Below are positions 57,412 to 64,000 of a DNA stretch of 64,000 nt, one piece after another; position 1 is the first letter of the stretch; each line of letters opens with the position of its first letter. The DNA lies in assembly GCF_000715075.1 (NCBI RefSeq), contig NC_134100.1, positions 29,432,042-29,496,041 of the forward strand. Reading direction: 5' to 3'. Made by a program: the position numbers and the translations under genes. The notes beneath the pieces were generated by a model that did no database searches, was not told the origin of the DNA, and was given only the letters and a program-made list of their open reading frames with translations. The DNA is from Nicotiana tabacum. Lineage: Eukaryota > Streptophyta > Magnoliopsida > Solanales > Solanaceae.

Positions 57412-57681
57412 ATAAGGAAACTTGATGACTCTCTCTTTCGCAATCAGCTCTCTCAAGCGTATATTAGGGTCTATTCTCTGTCAGTAGTAGAAATCTTAGA
57501 TCCAGTGCTTTGTTTATGCATTAATTTAACTCAGTTATCTACTCTTTAGGTGGAGGAGTATAATAAGTGACGTAGTTATTCCAGGAGCCCAAGTCCAAAT
57601 TATTCAAGAGGCAGAAGTTACTCAAGAAGCAAGAGCCCTCGACGGAGCTATAGCAGCCAGAGCAGAAAGTTTAGTTTCTGA
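57412..57681 (+). pseudogene. SR splicing factor exons captured in Helitron
   Basis: Exon 57412-57468 (57 bp) lies between an AG and a GT and encodes IRKLDDSLFRNQLSQAYIR, the end of the second RRM of SF2/ASF-like SR proteins (pattern IRKLDDTEFRNAFSxxYVR). After an 81-bp intron the next exon from 57550 continues in phase with VEEYNK, a TGA in place of an Arg codon, then RSYSRSPSPNYSRGRSYSRS and SPRRSYSSQSR, an RS domain. More RS-like codons (SPRGKYSHRF, SLSRSR) follow at 57735-57815. It is a gene fragment with introns, so it was captured as DNA, not via mRNA. Confidence 0.8.
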
Positions 57682-58860
57682 CTCTCTTATCTATCACCTT
57701 CAAAAGATTTAGCATGTTTACTAACTGTCATTCGGCAGTGTCTCCTCGGGGTAAATACTCTCATCGCTTTGCGTCTCTCTCGCGCTCCAGGTTTTTTTTG
57801 CCCTGCTCGCTCTGTTTCTAGGTACTTTCTTTGTTTCACATCAAGGTTTTTATATTTCTCTTACGCTCTGCTAAATTAATCATGTTTCAAGATAGTTAAA
57901 GAAATATCTAAAAAGTAGTTTTCATAGTCCTAATTCATGCTTCACAGCATAAGAGCATGCCCTATTTGAATTCTTTTTGCAAGTCTATTTCTACGTGCGG
58001 TGTGCTTGGTAATGTTCTTCTTAGGATCATCCTTTTCATTCGTTTGAACAGTATCGTTTTTTGTGGTGTTCTTATGCTTTGTTTAATGGAAATTCTATAT
58101 GAGGATCAGCAGTTTGACTGTATAGTGGAAAATCTATGTTTAGTTGGGAGTCTCTTTGTAGTTTAGATATTCAGCTCTTGTTATATTCGTGGTTTTGATT
58201 GGTTAAAGTAATGACACCATTGTTGGAGAAAGGACTACTCACAATTTTCTATGCAGGTGTGTGTTTTTTTATACTTATCTGGAGAATGAATGTCATCATC
58301 AAAGTTTCTTGGAACTTTTGGTTGCTTTTTCTTCTTTCTGCCCCATGCAAGGCTTTAGGGCACAGTTTTGTTTTGTTATGTTTCGATGGCTCTGTCTGAT
58401 TAGGATCAAGAACTTCTCATTGTTTGAAGTTCCATTTTCTGGAGATATGTAGAGTCAAAAAGACTCACTGTGTAGCATCACCAAAATGTATAGATTTAGA
58501 CATCTAAAATGTCTCAGAAAGATAACATAATTACTGGAATTAGTAGGAATAGCAATGACCATATAATCATATAAAAAATTGGGGAGGGATATGAATTGGA
58601 TACTTTATGGAATAGATGGATGAGGGATTGAGAATTTGGTGCTATTAAAATTACCAAGGAGAGAAGAATATAAGTTTTAGATTGGTCCGGTATGTTGGCA
58701 GTTTTGCAGCAGCAAGAAATCAGAGTCATATGATGATTAAGTCCTAAAGTTAAAAGGTGTTCCTAGTCTTAAACTTGAAAGTTGTTCTCAAACATCAGTT
58801 AGATCATAGATTAGCCAAGCTAGAAAGCTTACTAATACTACTTAGATGGTTAATTAGTTA

Positions 58861-59108
58861 CTCCCTCTGTTCCAGTTTAGGTGAACCTATTTCCTTTTTG
58901 GTTCGTTCCAAAAAGAATGACTCCTTTCTAAATTTGGTAACAATTTAGCCTAAACTTAAATTCTACCCTTAATGAGAAGCTTTTATAACCACACAAATAC
59001 TCTGGGTCCCTTTTTGCTTTGTTTAGGACCACAAATTTCAAAAGTCTTCATTTTTTCTTAAACTCCGTGCCCAGTCAAACAGGTTCACATAAATTGAAAC
59101 GGAGGGAG
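58861..59108. mobile_element. Stowaway-type MITE
   Basis: Terminal repeats CTCCCTCTGTTCCAGTTT and its near-complement ending AAACGGAGGGAG, flanked by TA on both sides (58859-58860, 59109-59110). 248 bp, no coding capacity. It matches the Tc1/mariner-derived Stowaway consensus. Confidence 0.9.
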
Positions 59109-59174
59109 TATTATTTTCTAATATTGTCAAAATATTTCGACGATAACGTGACTGGTTAATCTTATTTTTCACAG

Positions 59175-59330
59175 ACAATGTATGAGGAGGCAAGTTAAGT
59201 TTTGAATAATTCTCTTGGAAGTATAAGAACTGTTGCGTCATTTTGTGCAAAAGAGAAGGTCATAGAAATGTGCCACATGAAAGAGTGAAGCCCCATTGAA
59301 TGCAAGAATAAAGAAATTTTTATTAGCAGG
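59175..59330 (+). pseudogene. ABCB (P-glycoprotein) transporter exon captured in Helitron
   Basis: Between an acceptor (TTTTTCACAG) and a donor (AGCAG|GTAAGC), one frame reads MYEEAS, stop, [29 protein letters not shown], stop, SPIECKN. This is the transmembrane-domain segment of plant ABCB transporters (pattern [31 protein letters not shown]). Two in-frame stops and further changes show it is non-functional. It is in the same orientation as the SR fragment but from an unrelated gene. Confidence 0.8.
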
Positions 59331-59570
59331 TAAGCTTTGGTCTGTCATTTGCTTCTAACCAGTTTTTACGCGGGAGCCTATCTTATTTAGAGTGGCAAAG
59401 TAAATTTTTGGGACATTTTCGTGCATCTTTGTTACCTCTTGTTACATATTTCCCTTTTTTCGGGGCAGGATTTAGTTAAAGCTTCATAAGAGGCTAATTT
59501 GTAGTATTTGCAGCCTGGCAATTTTTTCACTTCTGAGGATGGCATCTATATCCATGACCAGTCAAGCTCA

Positions 59571-59664
59571 TTGGTGTCAAGTACGACCAGGAGGGGCCCT
59601 GTGTCAATATTTGCTCATTGGAGTCAAGTACGACCAAGAGGAGCTCTATATCAATATTTGCTAT
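59571..59664. repeat. Two 47-bp tandem copies
   Basis: 59571-59617 and 59618-59664, both with GTCAAGTACGACCA and TCAATATTTGCT. Confidence 0.9.
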
Positions 59665-61243
59665 TCCAGACTAGAAATCAAGAAAAAAAATTCAGGTGAT
59701 GATTTTGGTAGGACACAGAATACTCTGAAGGGTAGTATCCAAGAAGGCCAGATGTTTGAACTTTTAGAGACCTTTGCTTGACCATTTGCTGTGGCGGGGT
59801 GAATTGACAGTGAATTGCCAATTTGGTTCCATTTCCTCGCTATCTTTTTTCTTCTGAAAAAAATAATTACAGAGAATTTGCACCATTTGAAAAATTATTG
59901 GTTGATATGAATGGCTGCAATTCATGAATTTTGGAGCATCTAGAGTTTAAGAGATGTGCTGATGAGCTTCTTAATTGAGACATAAGTTCAGCTTCCCTAT
60001 GTTGTGAAATGTAAAATTGCACGCCACGGCATTTGGAGTAACTCATCTTTCTTTATTCCCCTAACATTTATCGTTAGGAAGCGACAAGGCAGCTCCTATT
60101 TTTTTGTGGAGCTTACGAAAGGGAGAGAGGTCTACGAATGCCCGAAGCATAATTGATATTAGAGTGTTATAATCTTTTCGGACAATTTCTATATTGTTAT
60201 CTTAAAATTTTACTCAATATCTAATTTGATATTAATTTAGATGCATACATTTTTATAATCTGCAGATTCATATTAAAATAAAGTTGATCAAAAATTATAG
60301 TTTCAACTATCATGATATTGGCCCATGCTGGCGCGGGCAATACCCTTCTAGCACATGTACAAGATACAAAAATAAAACAAAAAAAATCCTAAGGCATCTC
60401 TGCTTGGTCTTCACCAGGACCCGACTCGTCACCAGAACCGTCGGGGCCTTCGGATTCTTCAGAGCCCTCTTCACCTCGGGATTCAGCTAGCCTTTTCGCC
60501 TCGACTTCGAGTCTTTTTGCCTCTTCGATCTCGGCAGATAGGCCGAAGCCTCGGGCATGTATTTCTTCAAGGGTCTCCCCTCGGGATAGCCGCCTTACAT
60601 ACTCAGCAGTAGTCTTCAAGCGGGCCTCAGCTGCTTCAACATCGGCCTTATATTGGGCCACCATCTCGTCAACATCAATCGAGGTTGCTTCTAACCTAGA
60701 CCTCATTGTTTCAAGTTCCTTGCCAAGGGCATCCCGTTTAGCGATGGTCGATCCCAGTCGTGCTTGGAGGTCCTCATTTTGCTAAGCCTGTGTATCGTCT
60801 TTCTCCTTCGCCACCCAAAGCCGAACTTCCACCGAAGACAGCTTGGTCTGGGCGGTCTCCTTCTCCGAGGCCAGCAAGTCCATATTGCTTTTCCACTAGT
60901 CAGGCATAACTTAGATCTCATCCATCTCCTTGCAGAGCTGGTCGATCTGGTCGATCTTCTGCTGGACCTGAGAAGTATTGTTGTTAGCCTTTGCAACCGG
61001 ACCTTCGTTTCTATCTTCGAAAACCTTTACCTTTTCCACCAAGTCGGCGTGCTCCTGCCTTAAGGTCGATGCCTCTTTCTGAGCTGCATCCAGCTCGGCC
61101 TGGAGGCTTTTGGCGACCCCCTCTTGCTGCTCGCTAAGAAGATTGTACATGTCCCTTTTTTGGGCAAGCTCCTTAATCTCAAGCTCAAGTTGATTGACCC
61201 CAACCCAGTGCCGAAGGAAGCTCTCATAGAGAAGTACCGAGGC

Positions 61244-61325
61244 CTGCAAAAAGGCAAAGTAAGCGTGAGAAACATCAAACACTGATAACTAAAGGTAGAT
61301 GGAAGGAAACAATGTCTTACCTTAC
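61244..61325 (-). other. Intron in the antisense ORF (82 bp)
   Basis: Minus strand AACAGG|GTAAGG ... TTTTTGCAG|GCCTCG. Splicing joins QQALNR to ASVLLYESFLR in frame; without it the frame meets a stop after two codons. Confidence 0.7.
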
Positions 61326-62343
61326 CCTGTTCAGTGCCTGTTGCGCCTCATTGAAAAGGCATGGCACGTTTACCGCATGCATTTTTGCCTGGTCCTCCTC
61401 GTTCACCAGGCATTGGAGATAGCTAGATACCCCCACACGAGTTGACAAAACCTGAGCATCCTCCGGGACGGTCAGTATGATCGACCTCTTGCGATCGGGA
61501 TCCACGCTCGGAACGGGGAACTGATTAACCAAATTCGAGCTCGAGCTCGGCCCGCCAGCTTCCGATAAAGTGTCTTTCTTCGGAACTTACAAGTAGCCCG
61601 ACCCGGAGAAGTCTTCCAAAACGGACGAATCCACTCCGTCGTAAAAGGAGTGAAGGGGATCTTCCGCACCTTGGCCCCCTTGTTAGATTTCTCCTTTCTT
61701 GCTTGGGCCTCCTCGAGCATAGACTCAGTATAGGGGCATCCTAGATATCTCAATTACCTCGGGTGCTTCCTTTGGAGTAGAACCGGCATCCTGGGAAGTT
61801 TCACCCCAGGTATCCATGTCAATCTTTTGAGTTTGAAAGGGGTCGATCTCACGAGTCTCCTCCTCAGATGCATCCCAGTCCCAATGAGTTACAAAAATAG
61901 ATTCATCCTCCGGCTCGTCCCTAAGTCAGAGGAAGGAGTCAGAGTCCAGCACCTGGGAACTAGAGCCCCTCTTGGGCGTGCGGAGCACCCGCTTATTCAC
62001 CTTAGAGCCTGGGGAGCCCGAGGGTTTACCCTTCCTTTTCTTTTTTTTGCTCCGCAACAACAACGAATGGATAAACGGATGGGGGCACATCTTCATCCCC
62101 TTCTGAAGGCCTAAGTTCGGTGGTCTTAGGCAAACATGCAATAACGAAGAGGGAAAAAGAGTTAGTATAATGAAAGGTGGAGGCATAGTGTTGGCTACTC
62201 GGAAAGAGGCCTTACCATGAGAACGGGCCTCCCATCGGCCTTTCGAGAGTCTGCACCATATGCGCTCGAAGTATGACATCTGAGTACAGATTCCCTCGAT
62301 CCACTCCTTTAGTAGAGGGACAACATTTGGAACCGGGCGACAG

Positions 62344-62424
62344 CTGCATAGCCACAAGCATGAATGAGAAGATAAAAATGAAAGAAGAAGAATTTTTGAT
62401 GTTTTACGAGGGAATTGTACTTAC
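62344..62424 (-). other. Intron in the antisense ORF (81 bp)
   Basis: Minus strand GTCTC|GTAAGTAC ... GGCTATGCAG|CTGTCG. Both sites are strong. A third likely donor, CATG|GTAAGG, is at 62215 with an unclear acceptor. Confidence 0.6.
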
Positions 62425-63397
62425 GAGACGCATTCGATTTCTTGGAGAATGGAATGTATTCTAGGGGGATCAAATCCTCGGTTTTCACTCGGACAAAGAG
62501 TTCCTGCCAGCCCCGATTTTGTTCTTCGTCGATATTGGAGAAGCAGGGCCTTGCTGGCCCGGCGAGTAATTTTGATTAGTCCCCCTTGGAATATCTGGGG
62601 ACTGTATAATCAAAGCAGATGGTTGATCGTGAACCGATGAGATGCGGTATTATTCATGAAATAGCGGAGGAGGGTCATAACCCTCCACAACAATGGGTGG
62701 ATTTGCCCGAGGCACACGTCATGCCTCTTGTAAAAGTCTAGAATGATCAGGTCTATCGGGCCCAGTGTGAAGGGGTTTGTGTAAACACTTAAGTACCCCT
62801 CCACGTGGGTAGTTATGGCATCCTCGGCCCGGGCACCAATGCATTTTTGCCTTCCCAATTGCAGTCCTTACGAACTATGGGAAGAACATCTTTAGTCACA
62901 GAACATATGCACCTCGAAACTTCTTCATCCCAGTCCTATTTACGCAAGGGCTTCTCGACTTTGAAATCATCTACAATGGAGCAGCCCCAGGAATGAATGC
63001 CGACGAGGGAGGCTCGACGGCCGATTCATTAGCAGCCACAACAGGGGAAGTCGTTTTGAGGGCAACCACCTCAGGGGCAACCACCTCAGTACCAGTGGCC
63101 GGTTGAGAAGATGAAGAGGCAACTTGTTGAGGAATGGTTTTGATGTTTTAGCCATTGTCATCTAGGGGGAGTGTTTGAAAATCTAAGAAATGAACGCAAA
63201 GTTTTAGAAAAATTGGTTTTGAAGATGAAGAACAAAGTATGAAGATTTGAAGAAAATTGGGCAGAAATCTGGAGATTGTTATGGCAAATTGAAGAACAAG
63301 GATGAAGATATAAAGGTTTGCAGAAGGTTTGATGACGGCTGGAAAGCTCGAAGGTAGTGATTTGGTTTAAAAGTAGAAAAAGGACAAAAGGAGGAAG

Positions 63398-63405
63398 ATT
63401 TTATA
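63398..63405 (-). promoter_or_regulatory. TATA box for the antisense ORF
   Basis: On the minus strand CCCTATAAAATCTTCC, about 240 bp upstream of the antisense ATG and inside the element, 190 bp from the 3' LTR. Confidence 0.5.
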
Positions 63406-63592
63406 GGGAAATAGCCGACGCTTCGCATTCGGAGATAACCTGGCGGTTAGCGACATGTGTCCGAAGTTAGAATGATGCAGTTGATGGGACGTTTTGGCTC
63501 CCTCGTCGTAATGTACAAAGGAAGGAGCTGGAGTCATCTGTCATTTCCCATTATTTCGGCAAGCCTACTCCCTGAGAAACGAGGGGACTATT

Positions 63593-63717
63593 TGTATATG
63601 GGTAAAATCGGACCCACCGAACACCTCGATTTCCCAGTAAGTCAAACGGAGCAGGAACGTGACCATAATGAATATTAGTTAAAGCGAGGAACCCTCGTAT
63701 TGGGGTTCGGGAAAAAC
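63593..63717 (+). repeat. 3' LTR start of Tat-like element, interrupted
   Basis: It follows the purine tract GAGAAACGAGGGGA and matches the first 125 bp of the 5' LTR (TGTATATGGGTAAAATCGG) before ending at 63717 where a different LTR begins. Confidence 0.8.
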
Positions 63718-64000
63718 TGTAAAACAAAATTTCTGTGTTCTGAGGCCTTGAAAACCTCATTTAAATCCACCTCGATTTGCATGTACAGTCCGGGTACGTA
63801 GCCGGAAAGCTTAAATATGATAATCTGTGAAAAACGATAAGTTTTGTTTATAAAATGAGCTAATTTGACTCCGGTGAATGTTTTGGGTAAATGGACCCGG
63901 ACCCATGATTTGATGGTCCCGGAGGGCCCGTAGGAAAATATGAGACTCGGGCGTATGCCCGGAATCGAATTCCGAGGTCCCAAGCCCGAGAAATGAATTT
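63718..64000 (+). repeat. Start of another LTR inserted in the 3' LTR
   Basis: TGTAAAACAAAATTTCTGTG and the later GGTCCCGGAGGGCCCGTAG and CGAATTCCGAGGTCCC phrases are an LTR start I recognise from Solanaceae gypsy elements. It runs off the window. Confidence 0.6.

Larger units (their letters stand above)
55710..60351 (+). mobile_element. Putative non-autonomous Helitron with captured exons
   Basis: The 5' end reads TCTATAATATAGAAAAACAC. The 3' end has a GC hairpin (GCCCATGC...GCGCGGGC, 60321-60338) nine bases before the terminal CTAG (60348-60351), which is the plant Helitron signature. There are no terminal inverted repeats or target duplication, as expected. It has no Rep/helicase gene. 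The base before TC is T and after CTAG is C, not the canonical A and T, so boundaries may be shifted or mutated. It interrupts the gypsy element between its untranslated region and antisense ORF. Confidence 0.7.
60389..63161 (-). pseudogene. Spliced antisense ORF of Tat-like element (putative gypsy-type transposon protein family)
   Basis: Running against the element, frames from the ATG at 63161-63159 (MTMAK; alternative MAK at 63155) continue to a stop at 60389. Parts in order are: a Ser/Ala/Val-rich N-terminus with one frameshift; a block EGYLSVYTNPFTLGPIDLII, LDFYKRHDVCLGQIHPLLWR (62800-62650), typical of the family Pfam calls Transposase_28 (putative gypsy type transposon); a basic K-rich stretch (62070-62030); an acidic region with one TGA near 61925; then a long coiled coil (LQAELDAAQKEASTLRQEH, 61120-60960) and an acidic C-terminus. 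Canonical introns are seen at 62424-62344 and 61325-61244. Role unknown; such antisense ORFs are known in Tat elements. Confidence 0.7.
48896..63717 (+). mobile_element. Tat-like Ty3/gypsy element with nested Helitron and antisense ORF
   Basis: 5' LTR 48896-49561, primer-binding region, gag, RT, RNase H with a second RNase H-like domain, integrase, 1.1 kb of untranslated repeats, a Helitron at 55710-60351, an antisense ORF (63161-60389, minus strand), purine tract and the first 125 bp of the 3' LTR (63593-63717). Without the Helitron it is about 10 kb. Domain order, extra RNase H and an antisense ORF before the 3' LTR are characters of the Tat lineage. Many stops, mostly C-to-T type, mark it as dead. 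Confidence 0.85.

Noticed and set aside
57957..58452. Hydrophobic plus-strand frames as membrane proteins
   Set aside because: T-rich intronic DNA within the Helitron; hydrophobicity follows composition.
59508..59781. Frames of 63 and 80 residues
   Set aside because: They translate the 47-bp tandem repeat; no family recognised.
60764..61063. Plus-strand 99-residue frame
   Set aside because: Opposite strand of the coiled-coil antisense ORF.
1..64000. tRNA or rRNA genes
   Set aside because: No cloverleaf with a proper T-loop (GGTTCRANYCC context) and no rRNA segments were recognised by eye; a tRNAscan run would be decisive.

Overview
This window is plant nuclear DNA, most likely from a Solanaceae species (Nicotiana-like). 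The evidence is RTE-type LINE/SINE 3' ends finishing in (TTG)n, several LTR families whose ends I recognise from Solanaceae (TGTNACGACCC, TGATAAGTAGGG), and one intact gene for a plant-type plastid purine enzyme. That gene, on the minus strand at 10331-15392, encodes phosphoribosylformylglycinamidine synthase (FGAM synthase, PUR4). Nearly everything else is transposable-element DNA, much of it nested, with a few captured or decayed host-gene exons.

Layout. 1-1987: 3' part of an internally deleted Ty3/gypsy chromovirus (gag remnant, chromodomain, 3' LTR). 2164-2293: perfect 65-bp tandem duplication. 3690-5535: RTE-clade LINE, open except for one stop. 5536-10330: gene-poor, with one isolated minus-strand exon resembling a Shaker K+ channel (6380-6478) and a 0.3-kb tandem duplication at 9706-10322. 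10331-15392: PUR4. 15987-21831: full-length Ty1/copia element inserted upstream of PUR4, with AAAAT target duplications. 22565-28353: minus-strand, apparently non-coding LTR element with a 3.1-kb LTR. 28354-32772: LTR fragments, a second RTE tail and small repeats. 32773-33985: LTR fragment. About 34050-44346: two same-oriented 3' portions of one Tat/Athila-like gypsy family, with another LTR between them. 44347-46982: reversed LTR. 46983-47517: gypsy gag fragment. 48896-63717: a decayed Tat-like gypsy element (5' LTR, gag, RT, RNase H, integrase, spliced antisense ORF, 3' LTR start) carrying a putative Helitron at 55710-60351. 63718-64000: start of another LTR.

PUR4. Three coding exons (15392-15348, 15262-13233, 12476-10331) join in phase to give 1406 residues, the length expected for plant FGAM synthase. 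The last intron (13232-12477) is flanked by a 32-bp direct repeat (28/32 identical) containing AG|GT. Most of its body is a diverged copy of the gene's own 5' flank and leader. This looks like intron gain by a local duplication or templated insertion.

Other structural signals. Five arrays in three LTR-element contexts are built from roughly 10-bp palindromes (TGCGGTCCGCA or GCGATCGC type) set in pairs 20-22 bp apart. Three of them lie just upstream of TATA boxes. Separate hairpin series with variable stems and a constant loop occur in the copia element (loop C[A/T]GAA) and in the 3.1-kb LTR (mostly CTC). The Helitron carries exons of an SR splicing factor and an ABCB transporter. The antisense ORF of the large gypsy element has at least two canonical introns and a TATA box on its own strand. 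All homology calls are from reading the sequence; no database search was run.
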